Assembly: GCF_014042365.1 (NCBI RefSeq)
Contig: NZ_JACEZS010000031.1
Span: 1-60,940, forward strand
Source of the DNA: Rugamonas fusca
GTDB lineage: Bacteria; Pseudomonadota; Gammaproteobacteria; Burkholderiales; Burkholderiaceae_D
Reading direction: 5' to 3'
DNA: 60,940 nucleotides
Part shown: one piece after another, positions 28,348 through 36,720 of the stretch
Layout of the letters: the number at the start of each line of letters is the position of its first letter
Position numbering within the stretch: the stretch's first letter is position 1
Position numbers and translations under genes: made by a program
Notes under the pieces: generated by a model
Database searches by the model: none
What the model was told of the DNA's origin: nothing
What the model saw: only the letters and a program-made list of their open reading frames with translations

Positions 28348-28491
28348 TCCCCTTGCCGTAATGTGGTCTATCCGTTCGGCAACATGCCGTCAGGGAACAT
28401 GATATGTACATTTTTTGACAACTGAAGGGAGGCTGTGGAACCGAATTGATATGGCGCAGTGTCGACGCAGGGTCTGGTAGCGCTGGCTGTT
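28348..28491. other. Upstream region of the chemoreceptor gene
   Basis: This region must contain the chemoreceptor promoter (minus strand). It includes a TGTACA palindrome and a GTTGCCGAACGG stretch that faintly resembles the GCCGATAA -10 of flagellar sigma-28, but without a convincing TAAA box at the right distance. Confidence 0.3.
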
Positions 28492-28513
28492 GGGCGGCCG
28501 CGACTGGCCGCCC
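28492..28513 (-). terminator. Possible terminator hairpin after chaC
   Basis: An 8-bp perfect stem (GGGCGGCC with GGCCGCCC, 6-base loop) begins two bases after the chaC stop codon on the minus strand. There is no U-run, so it may instead protect the mRNA 3' end or work with Rho. Confidence 0.4.
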
Positions 28514-28515
28514 GC

Positions 28516-29091
28516 TCAGAAGGGCTTGGCGTTCAGTTCGGCCAGGTGGCGTTCGATGGCGAACACATGCTGGTCGTGCTGGCCCAGTTCGCGCAAGGCG
28601 GCGGCCAGGTGGTTCAGGTAGTCGCTGTTGGGGCCGCTGGGGCCGGACGAGCGGGCGATGTGGCGCGCGATTTCCTGCTCGGAGGCCGCGCCGAGAAAGG
28701 CCGTGTTGTCTTCCGTGGCAATGTAGACCAAGCCGTCCTCGCTGCGGCCGTCGTCGAAGAGGATGGGGATGGCCAGGCGCAGGTAGCCGTTCTTCTCGCG
28801 GTGGTCGAGGTGGCCGAACACGTCGGGCGTGATCAGGTAAGCCATGCCGTGGCAGATGGCGCCCGCTTCGCGGATCAGGGTCACCACGCGGCCCGGCGCT
28901 TCCGGCGTGCCGCGATGGTCGTGCGAGCCTTGCCAGAAGCGGCGCGTCCAGTCCGTGATGCTGGCCGGACGGCGCTCCAGGTAGGGGAAGTCGGCCTTGT
29001 AGATCAGCGAGCCGTAGCCGAACAGCCAGACGCTGTGGCAGCCGTTGAACTTGTCCATCTTTTCGTTCACGGCGATGGTATTGGCAGTCAT
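28516..29091 (-). CDS. chaC: Glutathione-specific gamma-glutamylcyclotransferase ChaC
   Basis: A 191-residue protein with the gamma-glutamylcyclotransferase fold of the ChaC/GCACT group: VWLFGYGSLIYKADFPY is the substrate-binding loop (x-YGSL), followed by RRFWQGSHDHRGTPEAPGRV and FGHLDHREKNGYLR, which holds the catalytic Glu. ChaC enzymes cleave cytosolic glutathione to 5-oxoproline and Cys-Gly. The gene has its own strong promoter and is transcribed alone. Confidence 0.92.
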   Translation of the reverse strand: MTANTIAVNEKMDKFNGCHSVWLFGYGSLIYKADFPYLERRPASITDWTRRFWQGSHDHRGTPEAPGRVVTLIREAGAICHGMAYLITPDVFGHLDHREKNGYLRLAIPILFDDGRSEDGLVYIATEDNTAFLGAASEQEIARHIARSSGPSGPNSDYLNHLAAALRELGQHDQHVFAIERHLAELNAKPF

Positions 29092-29144
29092 GGTGCGAAA
29101 GTGGTTCAGGTGACAAGCCGGCCGCGCCGGGCCGGCACCTGCGC

Positions 29145-29173
29145 ATTATAGGCGGACGCTGCGTTTGTGTCAG
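29145..29173 (-). promoter_or_regulatory. Sigma-70 promoter of chaC with structured leader
   Basis: On the minus strand: -35 CTGACA (29173-29168), a 17-base spacer, and -10 TATAAT (29150-29145), nearly ideal. Transcription would start near 29137. The 45-base leader then contains a GC-rich hairpin (GCCGGCC/GGCCGGC) flanked by AGGTG and CACCT, which can also pair, just upstream of the start codon. Confidence 0.7.
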
Positions 29174-29206
29174 GCAACGCGCGCGATGCGGCTCACGTTG
29201 CCAGCG

Positions 29207-29803
29207 TCACGGCGCCAGCGTGGGCATGGGCAAGGTGTCGGGCATGAGCAGATTGCCGTTATCGTCCGTCGCGCTGCGCAGGAACTCGGGCTGGGCGATG
29301 CCGATGTGGCGGAACACGCGGGCCAGGTGTTGTTCGTGCTCGTCCATCATCCGTTGTTGTTCCGCTTGTTCGGCCGGGCTGCAGCAGGAGGTGATCACCA
29401 AGAGCCGTTTGCCGTGCAGGGCTGTTTTGAGCTCGGCGGTGTCCAGCGCCTGCGCCAGGTGCAGGACACGGTCCAGCCAGGCCTTGAGGACGGACGGGAT
29501 GGAAAAGTTATACAGCGGCGCGGCCAGCACGACCAGGTCGGCGTCGAGGAATTCGCGCAGCAGCGATTGGCTGAGGGTAGCTTCGGCGCGCACTTCGGCA
29601 TTGCACGGGATCGCGTCGTCCCAGTGCTGGCGCAGCACTTGCAGCAGGGGGCCGCTGATGTGCGACAGGGGCGCGGCGGCCAGGTCGCGATACACGACCC
29701 GCGCCGTGCCGTCCGGACACTGCGCGGCGACGACCGCGGCCGTGGACTGGCGCGAGCCGGTGATGTCGCCCAGGGCGCAGGTATCGATATGGAGGATGTT
29801 CAT
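29207..29803 (-). CDS. azoR: FMN-dependent NADH-azoreductase
   Basis: A 198-residue flavodoxin-fold quinone/azo reductase: MNILHIDTCALGDITGSRQS (FMN phosphate site), APLYNFSIPSVLKAWLDRVL (the AzoR P-x-YNF-S-I-P-x-x-LK signature), and LLVITSCCSP in place of the more usual G-G-x-Y loop. It reduces quinones and azo compounds with NADH. Start 29803 is chosen on homology. The LysR gene lies upstream on the same strand with 149 bases between, including a promoter, so they are separate units. Confidence 0.87.
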   Translation of the reverse strand: MNILHIDTCALGDITGSRQSTAAVVAAQCPDGTARVVYRDLAAAPLSHISGPLLQVLRQHWDDAIPCNAEVRAEATLSQSLLREFLDADLVVLAAPLYNFSIPSVLKAWLDRVLHLAQALDTAELKTALHGKRLLVITSCCSPAEQAEQQRMMDEHEQHLARVFRHIGIAQPEFLRSATDDNGNLLMPDTLPMPTLAP

Positions 29804-29841
29804 TTGTTTGTTTTGTTCATCAGGCTTAAAGAGCGTCGGGC

Positions 29842-29871
29842 AGTATATCCTTGCGGCAATTATGTTGCCAA
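29842..29871 (-). promoter_or_regulatory. azoR promoter with internal palindrome
   Basis: On the minus strand: -35 TTGGCA (29871-29866), 18-base spacer, -10 TATACT (29847-29842). The spacer start overlaps a perfect inverted repeat GGCAA-N5-TTGCC (29855-29869), well placed for a repressor. The binding protein is unknown. The nearby LysR regulator is one candidate. Confidence 0.55.
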
Positions 29872-29952
29872 TAGGTAAAAAGCATATACTTTGTTGCAAT
29901 GTCGGCTTGCGCCGGCTGGCGCTGCCCGGCTGGCCGGGACGGCCGGCGCCCG

Positions 29953-30867
29953 TCAGTCCAGCGTGACGTTCCACTCGTGGCCGGCCACGAACTGGTGCAG
30001 GAAAGTGGCGAAGCTGTCGGCCGCCGGCGACAGGGCGCGCGCGCTCTTGGTGTAGACAAAAAAGCGCCGCGTCAGCTCCGGCTCGTACAGCTGGCGCATC
30101 TGCAGGCCGTACAGTTTGACCATCTGGGCCGCGTAGGGCAGGCAGACCGTGATGCCGAGGCGTGCCGCCACCATGGCCAGCGCCGTCGTCATGAACGTGA
30201 CTTCGTTGTAGGGGCTGAGCGAAATGTCGCGGAACGAGGCATGCATGTCGCGCAACAGCCGTTCCGTGAACTGGCCCTGCAGCGAGATGAACGGATAGTC
30301 GGCCACGTCGGCCCACGTGACGCGCGCGCGCTGTTCGAGCGGGTGGCCGGGCGGGTAGACCAGCACGAACGGCATTTCCAGCAACTGCACCGCGTCGATC
30401 TCGGCGGTGGGATCGCGCTCGGGGCCGATGCCGAAATCGACTTCGCCGCTGAACACGCGGGCCGTCACCTGCTCCAGCGGGCAGTCCACCAGCCGCACCT
30501 GGATCGCCGGCTGGGTGGCCTGGTAGGCGGCGATCACTTCCGGCAGCAGCGTGCACGACATCATCTGCGGCGCCGCCACGCGCACCATGCCCTTCTTGAG
30601 CGCCTTGCGGTTGGCGATGTCGGCCATGGCGCCATCGAGATCCTGCAACATCTTGTCGAACAGCGGATACAGCTCGCGGCCCAGCTCCGACAACTGGGCC
30701 CGGCGCGTGGTGCGCTCGACCACCGTTACACCGAGCACCTGCTCCAGCTCCTTGATCTGGCCGCTCAGGGCAGACTGGGTCACGTGCAGGTATTCGGCGG
30801 CCAGCGTGAAGCTGCCGGTCTTGGCCACGGCCACCAGGGCGCGCATCTGTCGCAGGCTGGGATTCAT
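29953..30867 (-). CDS. LysR-family transcriptional regulator of the adjacent aromatic operon
   Basis: A 304-residue LTTR. ATG 30867 is chosen so the winged helix-turn-helix starts normally (MNPSLRQMRALVAVAKTGSF, TLAAEYLHVTQSALSGQIKE). The effector domain has the usual VDFGIGPERDP and GHPLEQR elements. It is transcribed divergently from the VOC-FAH-MFS-maiA operon across a 94-base gap, the classic LTTR arrangement, and presumably senses an intermediate of that pathway. Confidence 0.92.
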   Translation of the reverse strand: MNPSLRQMRALVAVAKTGSFTLAAEYLHVTQSALSGQIKELEQVLGVTVVERTTRRAQLSELGRELYPLFDKMLQDLDGAMADIANRKALKKGMVRVAAPQMMSCTLLPEVIAAYQATQPAIQVRLVDCPLEQVTARVFSGEVDFGIGPERDPTAEIDAVQLLEMPFVLVYPPGHPLEQRARVTWADVADYPFISLQGQFTERLLRDMHASFRDISLSPYNEVTFMTTALAMVAARLGITVCLPYAAQMVKLYGLQMRQLYEPELTRRFFVYTKSARALSPAADSFATFLHQFVAGHEWNVTLD

Positions 30868-30914
30868 AAGAAATTCTGATAAATAATGAAGAAAATACCG
30901 TTTGTATGATATCT

Positions 30915-30926
30915 GAATCTGGATTC
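30915..30926. promoter_or_regulatory. Palindrome in the LysR/VOC divergent region
   Basis: GAATCTGGATTC is a perfect GAATC-N2-GATTC dyad located about 35 bases from the VOC start and 48 from the LysR start. Its position suits an LTTR recognition site for the divergent promoters, although it lacks the T-N11-A pattern in its core. Confidence 0.45.
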
Positions 30927-30961
30927 TAATGCTCTCCATGAGGAATCAACCGGAGACACAG

Positions 30962-31504
30962 ATGAAGATCAAGCAAATCCACCACGTGGCCTACCGCTGC
31001 ATCGACGCCAAGCAGACCGTCGAATGGTATGTCAAACATCTCAACATGGACTTCGTGCTGGCCATCGCCGAGAACGAAGTGCCATCGACCAAGGCGCCGG
31101 ACCCGTACATGCACGTGTTCCTGGACGCCGGTCACGGCAACGTGCTGGCCTTCTTCGAACTGCCGACCCAGGCGCCGATGGACCGCGACCGCAACACCCC
31201 GGCCTGGGTGCAGCACCTGGCGCTGGAAGTGGAGAGCATGGACGAACTGCTGGCCGCCAAGGAGCGCCTGGTGGCCGCCGGCATCGACGTGCTGGGCCCC
31301 GTCAACCACACCATCTTCAAGTCGATCTACTTCTTCGACCCCAACGGCCACCGGCTGGAACTGGCGGCCAACACGGGCACGCCGGAGATGTACAAGAAGC
31401 TTGATGACGTCAAATGGGAAATGCTGGAGGAGTGGTCGAAAACCCGCAAGGCCCCGCGCCACGCCGCCTGGATGCACGAAACGCCAGCGGAGGGCCAGCA
31501 ATGA
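30962..31504 (+). CDS. VOC-superfamily protein (glyoxalase/dioxygenase fold)
   Basis: A 180-residue protein, start ATG 30962 after CCGGAGA. It contains two vicinal-oxygen-chelate modules with four plausible metal ligands: His in QIHHVAYRC, Glu in AFFELP, His in WVQHLALEV and Glu in HRLELAA. This is the glyoxalase-type H/E/H/E set, not the two-His-one-Glu set of extradiol dioxygenases. Its reaction in the pathway is unknown. It is the first gene of the operon, and its stop overlaps the next start (ATGA). Confidence 0.85.
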   Translation: MKIKQIHHVAYRCIDAKQTVEWYVKHLNMDFVLAIAENEVPSTKAPDPYMHVFLDAGHGNVLAFFELPTQAPMDRDRNTPAWVQHLALEVESMDELLAAKERLVAAGIDVLGPVNHTIFKSIYFFDPNGHRLELAANTGTPEMYKKLDDVKWEMLEEWSKTRKAPRHAAWMHETPAEGQQ

Positions 31505-32523
31505 AGCTCGCCACCCTGAAGAACGGCAGCCGTGATGGCGCCCTGGTTATCGTCAGCCGTGACCTGTCGCGTTGCGTGACCGTGCCGCAGATCGCCGCCA
31601 CCTTGCAATATGCGCTCGACAACTGGGACGCCATCGCACCGCGCCTGGAGCAGACCTACGCCGCGCTCAACACCGGCGCCGTCGCCGACGCCCAGCCGTT
31701 CGACCAGCTGCAATGCCATTCGCCGCTGCCGCGCGCCTACCAGTGGGCCGACGGCTCGGCCTACATCAACCACGTGGAACTGGTGCGCAAGGCCCGCAAC
31801 GCGGAAGTGCCGGCCTCGTTCTATACCGATCCGCTGATGTACCAGGGCGGTTCGGACAGCTTCATCGGCCCGCACGATCCGATCTACGCGCTGACCGAAG
31901 ACTGGGGCATCGACCTGGAAGCGGAAGTGGCCGTCATCACGGGTGACGTGCGCATGGGCGCCAGCGCGGAGGATGCGGCCAGGGCGATCCGCCTTGTCAT
32001 GCTGGTCAACGACGTCTCGCTGCGCAACCTGATTCCGAACGAGCTGGCCAAGGGCTTCGGCTTCTTCCAGTCCAAGGCCGCCAGCGCGTTCTCGCCGGTG
32101 GCCGTCACGCCCGACGAACTGGGCGCGCACTGGGCCGACACCAAGCTGCACCTGCCGCTGCTGGTGGAACTGAACCACCGTCCGTTCGGTCGTCCCAATG
32201 CGGGCGAGGACATGACCTTCAACTTCGCCCAACTGGTGGCGCACGCCGCCGCCACGCGCGAACTGGCGGCCGGCACCATCATCGGCTCGGGCACGGTGTC
32301 CAACAAGCAGGGCAGCCTGCACGGTTCGAGCATAGCAAACGGCGGCGTGGGTTACTGCTGCCTGGCCGAAGTGCGCATGTACGAAACCATCGAGAGCGGC
32401 AAGCCGCAGACGGGCTTCCTGAAGTTTGGCGACAGCGTGCGCATTGAGATGCGCGACGCGCACGGCGCCAGCATCTTCGGCGCCATCGAGCAGACCGTCA
32501 CCCACTACCGCGAACGCGGTTGA
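31501..32523 (+). CDS. Fumarylacetoacetate hydrolase family protein
   Basis: A 340-residue protein with the FAH-fold catalytic core: DPLMYQGGSDSFIGPHDPI, the metal-binding acidic residues in GIDLEAEVAVITGD, NDVSLRN, and GTIIGSGTVSNKQG. Family members hydrolyse fumarylacetoacetate or fumarylpyruvate, ending homogentisate- or gentisate-type degradation. The size and motifs fit true fumarylacetoacetase-like hydrolases of Burkholderiales. It is coupled to the VOC gene and followed by a transporter and maleylacetoacetate isomerase. Confidence 0.9.
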   Translation: MKLATLKNGSRDGALVIVSRDLSRCVTVPQIAATLQYALDNWDAIAPRLEQTYAALNTGAVADAQPFDQLQCHSPLPRAYQWADGSAYINHVELVRKARNAEVPASFYTDPLMYQGGSDSFIGPHDPIYALTEDWGIDLEAEVAVITGDVRMGASAEDAARAIRLVMLVNDVSLRNLIPNELAKGFGFFQSKAASAFSPVAVTPDELGAHWADTKLHLPLLVELNHRPFGRPNAGEDMTFNFAQLVAHAAATRELAAGTIIGSGTVSNKQGSLHGSSIANGGVGYCCLAEVRMYETIESGKPQTGFLKFGDSVRIEMRDAHGASIFGAIEQTVTHYRERG

Positions 32524-32580
32524 TGGCGGCGCCGGGTGCCCAACCCGGCGCATGAACGCATAAAACATCAAGGAGACAGC

Positions 32581-33933
32581 ATGGAAAATCCGATCGATAT
32601 TCCGGCCCTCATCGACCGCAACAAGGTCGGCGGGTTCCAGCTTCGCGTATTGCTCTTGTGCGGCTTGTGCATCCTGATGGATGGCTTCGACGTGCAGGCC
32701 ATGGGCTACGTGGCCCCGGCCATCATCCAGGAATGGCATGTGACCAAGGCCAGCCTGGGGCCGGTGTTCGGCGCCGGTTTGCTGGGCATGCTGGTCGGCT
32801 CGCTGGCGTTCAGCGTGCTGGCCGATAAGATTGGCCGCCGTCCCGTGCTGATCGGCGCCACGCTGTTCTTCTCCGTATGCATGCTGGCCACGCCGTGGGC
32901 TTCCTCACTGGAGCAGTTGCAGGTGCTGCGCTTCATCACGGGACTGGGCCTGGGCGCCATCATGCCCAACGTGATGGCGCTGGCTGGCGAATACAGCCCG
33001 GCACGCCGGCGCGTAACGCTGATGATGCTGGTGTCGTGCGGCTTCACCGTGGGCGCCGTGGTCGGCGGGCTGGTGTCGGCTGCGCTGATCCCGGCGTATG
33101 GCTGGCGCGCCGTGTTCTACGTCGGCGGTCTGGCGCCGCTGGTCATCGGCCTGCTGATGCTGCCGCTGCTGCCCGAATCCATGCAGTTCCTGGTGCTGCG
33201 CGGCGGGCGCACGGAACAGGTGGCGCAATGGCTGCGCGCCATCGATCCCACCGTGGTGGCCGGCGCCGGCAGCCGTTACCTGGTGCAGGAAGCGCCGCAG
33301 AAGGGCGGCTCCGTGCTGGCGCTGTTCCGAGCGGGCCGGGCCTGGACCACGACGCTGCTTTGGCTGGTCAACTTCCTCAATCTGCTGAACCTGTACTTCC
33401 TGTCCAACTGGCTGCCCACCATCATCAAGGATGCCGGGCTGTCAACCAGCATGGCCGTGCTGGCCGGGACCGTGCTGCCCATCGGCGGCACCATCGGCAC
33501 GCTGGTCATGGGCCAGATGATCGACCGTTCCGGCTTCCGCCGCGTGCTCATTCCCAGCTTCCTGGTGGCGGCCGTGGCCATCGTGCTGATCGGCCGGCCG
33601 GAAGCGTCGCTGCTGTTCCTGTTCGCCAGCATCCTGGTGGCCGGTTTTTGCATCGTCGGCGGCCAGCCAGCCGTCAACGCGCTGGCCGGCAGCTACTACC
33701 CGACCACCTTGCGCGCCACCGGCATAGGCTGGAGCCTGGGCGTGGGCCGCATCGGCTCCATCGTCGGGCCGGTGCTGGGCGGTGAGCTGATCCGCATGAA
33801 CTGGCCCAACAGCACCATCTTTGCTATCGCGGCCGTGCCGGCCCTGCTGTCGGCCATCATGTTGTGGCTGATGGAGCGCCCGCTCGCCGTGCAGGGGGCT
33901 GCGACCGAGGGCATGGCGGCCGCTGGTCACTAA
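32581..33933 (+). CDS. MFS aromatic acid:H+ symporter (AAHS family)
   Basis: A 450-residue transporter with twelve predicted membrane helices. The AAHS signature D-G-F-D in helix 1 (LCGLCILMDGFDVQAMGYVA) and the loop 2-3 motif SVLADKIGRRPVLIG resemble PcaK, BenK and MhpT. It should import the aromatic acid that feeds the pathway encoded by its neighbours. AAGGAGACAGC precedes the ATG. Confidence 0.9.
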   Translation: MENPIDIPALIDRNKVGGFQLRVLLLCGLCILMDGFDVQAMGYVAPAIIQEWHVTKASLGPVFGAGLLGMLVGSLAFSVLADKIGRRPVLIGATLFFSVCMLATPWASSLEQLQVLRFITGLGLGAIMPNVMALAGEYSPARRRVTLMMLVSCGFTVGAVVGGLVSAALIPAYGWRAVFYVGGLAPLVIGLLMLPLLPESMQFLVLRGGRTEQVAQWLRAIDPTVVAGAGSRYLVQEAPQKGGSVLALFRAGRAWTTTLLWLVNFLNLLNLYFLSNWLPTIIKDAGLSTSMAVLAGTVLPIGGTIGTLVMGQMIDRSGFRRVLIPSFLVAAVAIVLIGRPEASLLFLFASILVAGFCIVGGQPAVNALAGSYYPTTLRATGIGWSLGVGRIGSIVGPVLGGELIRMNWPNSTIFAIAAVPALLSAIMLWLMERPLAVQGAATEGMAAAGH

Positions 33934-33961
33934 ACGCCAGTTTTTTTGAAAGAGACGAGCA

Positions 33962-34606
33962 ATGAAGCTGTACACCTACTTCCGCAGTTCCGCCGCTTAC
34001 CGCGTGCGGATTGCGTTGAACTTGAAAGGACTGGCTTACGAGGCCATTCCCGTTCATTTACTGCGGCATGGCGGCGAGCAGCTGGCGCCGGCATACCGCG
34101 ACATCAACCCCAGCGCCCTGATCCCGGCGCTGGAGGACGACGGCGCCATCGTGCACCAGTCGCTGGCCATCATGGAATACCTGGACGAGCTGCATCCGGC
34201 CGTGCCGCTGCTGCCCGTGGGCGCGCTGGGCCGCGCCCGCGTGCGCGCGCTGGCGCTGACGGTGGCCTGCGACACCCACCCGCTCACCAACCTGCGCGTG
34301 CTCAAGTACCTGAAAGGGCCGCTGGGCTTGTCGGAGGAAGTGAAGACCCAGTGGTACAAGCACTGGCTGGGCGAGGGCATGGCCATGCTGGAAGCGCACC
34401 TGGCGAACGAGCCGCAGACGGGGCGCTTCTGCCATGGCGATACGCCCACGATGGCCGACTGCTGCCTGGCGCCGCAAGTGTTCAACGCCCAGCGCTTCGA
34501 GCTGGACCTGGCGCCATACCCGACCATCATGCGTATCCACGCCAACTGCATGGAACTGCCCGCGTTCGCGGCCGCCCATCCGTCGCAACAGCCCGACGCC
34601 GAGTGA
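33962..34606 (+). CDS. maiA: Maleylacetoacetate isomerase (zeta-class GST)
   Basis: A 214-residue zeta glutathione S-transferase: MKLYTYFRSSAAYRVRIALN carries the SS-x-x-x-RVRIAL motif of maleylacetoacetate/maleylpyruvate isomerases, with INPSALIPALEDDGAIVHQS and EYLDELHP. The C-terminal domain has DTHPLTNLRVLKYL. It converts maleylacetoacetate (or maleylpyruvate) to the fumaryl isomer for the FAH-family hydrolase two genes upstream. GAGACGAGC precedes the start. Confidence 0.92.
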   Translation: MKLYTYFRSSAAYRVRIALNLKGLAYEAIPVHLLRHGGEQLAPAYRDINPSALIPALEDDGAIVHQSLAIMEYLDELHPAVPLLPVGALGRARVRALALTVACDTHPLTNLRVLKYLKGPLGLSEEVKTQWYKHWLGEGMAMLEAHLANEPQTGRFCHGDTPTMADCCLAPQVFNAQRFELDLAPYPTIMRIHANCMELPAFAAAHPSQQPDAE

Positions 34607-34637
34607 TGCCCGGCGCCGGCTGTCGCAGCGGGCGGTG

Positions 34638-36698
34638 TCAGAACCGGGTGCTGAGGGTGACGCTGGCATTGCGCGGCGCGCCCGGCTGGATCTGCACGTT
34701 GTTGATGGCCGACTCGTAGTAGCGCGCCTTGCCCACGTTGTTGAGCTTCACGCGCACGTCGTAGCGGGGCTGGTGCCAGGCCAGCATGGCATCCACGCGC
34801 GCGTAGCCGGGCAGGCGCACCGTGTTGTCCGACAGCGCGAACTGGCTGCTGCTCGCCAGCACGCCCAGGCCCGCGCTCCACGTGGCGTCGATGGCCTGAT
34901 CCAGCCACAGGCTGGCGCGGTGGCGTGGCGTCATCTCGGCCCGGTTGCCGGCTGGGACGTCGTTCGACGCCACGATGCGCGCGTCGTTGTAGGTATAGGC
35001 CGCGTTCACGCGCGCGCCTTGCCACAGCGCCCCTTGCAGTTCCAGTTCCACACCTCGATTGCGCTGCTTGCCCACCTGGAGCTGGCGCAGGCCGGCCGGA
35101 TCGTTCGGGTCCATGGTGAGCTGGTTGCGCTGTTCGATGCGGAATAACGCCACGGTGGCGTACAGCCGGCGCGCCAGCCAGTCACGCTTGTAGCCAACCT
35201 CCTGCAAGTCCGTCTGCAATGGGCGGACCTGGGCCAGCGGCGTGTTGCCCGTGTAGAGAAGGTCGCCGCCGCCGGGTTGGAGCGACCGGCTCACGTTCAT
35301 GTACCACGACTGGTTGTCATCGGGCTGGAACACCAATCCCACCCGTGGCGAGGCCACGTTGTCGGTGCGCTCGCTGCGTTCGTTGTTCTTCAGCCGGTTG
35401 GTCTGCTGTTGCTGGAAGCGGTCGAAGCGCGTGCCCACCAGCGCCTTCCATTGCGTGCCCAAGTCGATCTGGTCCTGCAAGTACAGGGCCTGGGTGCGCG
35501 CGACGAAAGCGCTGTCCAGCGACACGGGAAAACTGGATAACTGCGGCATCGGCAGCCTTGGCTGCGGCGCGTACAGGTCGATGGGATAGGCGATACCCGT
35601 TTGTGCCGTGCGTATGTCGCGCCGCTGTTCGGACAATTCCAGCCCGGCCAGCACGGTCTGGCCATCGCCTGTGTACATCAATTCCGTCTGGTTGACCAGG
35701 TTGCGCTGCCATTGCGGGAAGTACGTGATCTGGCGCGACAGGGTGCCGTTGGCGTTGACGCGGCGGTTGCGGGTGTTGACGCCTTCCAGGCCGGTGCGGC
35801 TGTATTGCAGCGTGTTGTCCAGCGTGAGCTGGTCGTTGACGCGGTGTTCCAGCTTGGCTCTGGCCAGGTCGCTGTCGGTGCGGGTGTAGTCGTAAGCCTC
35901 ACCGTAGTAGGTGGAAGGCGCCACGGCCAGTGGCCGGCCTTGCAGCGACGGCACGCCACGGTCTGGCGTGTGGTCCTCGCGCTGCACTTCCGCCTGCAAC
36001 AGCAGTGATGTTTCCGGCGCCAGCGCGAACTGGATGGACGGCGCCAGCAGCTTGCGGGTGTGATGCACCACGTCGCGGTAGCTGTCACCGTTGTCGATGA
36101 CGGCGATCACGCGGCCGTTGGCGCCGGCGCCGAGCGCGCCGCCGGCATCCACGCTCACGCGCCGTTCGCGGTCGGCGCCGAGGGTGGCCGTCAGCTCCGT
36201 GTCCTGGCTGGCGCGCGGCTTCTTGCTTACCCGGTTGATCACGCCGCCCGCCGAACCGCGTCCGTACAGGGCGGCGGCCGCGCCCTTGATCACTTCGATC
36301 TGGTCCACCGTGGCTAGGTCGCGGAAGTACAGGTTATCGTCGCGCAGGCCGTCGAGCAGGGTGTCGCGCAGCGCGTAGAAGCCACGGATGTAAAACTCGT
36401 CGCGCCGGCCTTCTCCCTGGCCGGCCACCACGCTGCTCACGTACTCGAGCGCGTCCTTGCTGGTGAGGGCGGCGCGGTTGCGCAGGCTGTCGCGGCTGAC
36501 GACGGTGACCGCCTGCGGCGTGTCGAGCATGCTGCTGTAGGTCTTGGTAGCGCCGCCGCTGGAGGCGGCGCCGCCGCTGCCACTGATGGTCACTTGCGCC
36601 ATGTCGGGCAGGTCGTCGGCGCGCGTGGCGCCGGACAGGAGGAACAGGCCGGCCAGCAGCAGCGGCAGGGTCTTGGGCTGGGGAGAGGTTGGGTGCAT
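34638..36698 (-). CDS. TonB-dependent siderophore receptor
   Basis: A 686-residue outer-membrane receptor: signal peptide (LPLLLAGLFLLSGATRA), plug domain with TPQAVTVVSRDSLRNRAALT, EFYIRGFYALRDTLLDGLRD and VIKGAAAALYGRGSAGGVIN, then a 22-strand barrel ending in Phe (ASVTLSTRF). It follows the second siderophore synthetase by 22 bases on the same strand and should import the iron-loaded product of this operon, under Fur control through the operon promoter. Confidence 0.94.
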   Translation of the reverse strand: MHPTSPQPKTLPLLLAGLFLLSGATRADDLPDMAQVTISGSGGAASSGGATKTYSSMLDTPQAVTVVSRDSLRNRAALTSKDALEYVSSVVAGQGEGRRDEFYIRGFYALRDTLLDGLRDDNLYFRDLATVDQIEVIKGAAAALYGRGSAGGVINRVSKKPRASQDTELTATLGADRERRVSVDAGGALGAGANGRVIAVIDNGDSYRDVVHHTRKLLAPSIQFALAPETSLLLQAEVQREDHTPDRGVPSLQGRPLAVAPSTYYGEAYDYTRTDSDLARAKLEHRVNDQLTLDNTLQYSRTGLEGVNTRNRRVNANGTLSRQITYFPQWQRNLVNQTELMYTGDGQTVLAGLELSEQRRDIRTAQTGIAYPIDLYAPQPRLPMPQLSSFPVSLDSAFVARTQALYLQDQIDLGTQWKALVGTRFDRFQQQQTNRLKNNERSERTDNVASPRVGLVFQPDDNQSWYMNVSRSLQPGGGDLLYTGNTPLAQVRPLQTDLQEVGYKRDWLARRLYATVALFRIEQRNQLTMDPNDPAGLRQLQVGKQRNRGVELELQGALWQGARVNAAYTYNDARIVASNDVPAGNRAEMTPRHRASLWLDQAIDATWSAGLGVLASSSQFALSDNTVRLPGYARVDAMLAWHQPRYDVRVKLNNVGKARYYESAINNVQIQPGAPRNASVTLSTRF

Positions 36699-36720
36699 AA
36701 GGTCGTGAAGTCAGGGTGGA

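Noticed and set aside
28348..28420. A flagellar sigma-28 promoter for the chemoreceptor
   Set aside because: A GCCGA-containing stretch is present, but no TAAA box lies at the required distance. The evidence is too weak.
30962..31504. The VOC protein as an extradiol ring-cleaving dioxygenase
   Set aside because: The likely ligands follow an H/E/H/E glyoxalase pattern, and the protein is much shorter than type I extradiol enzymes. It is kept as VOC protein of unknown reaction.
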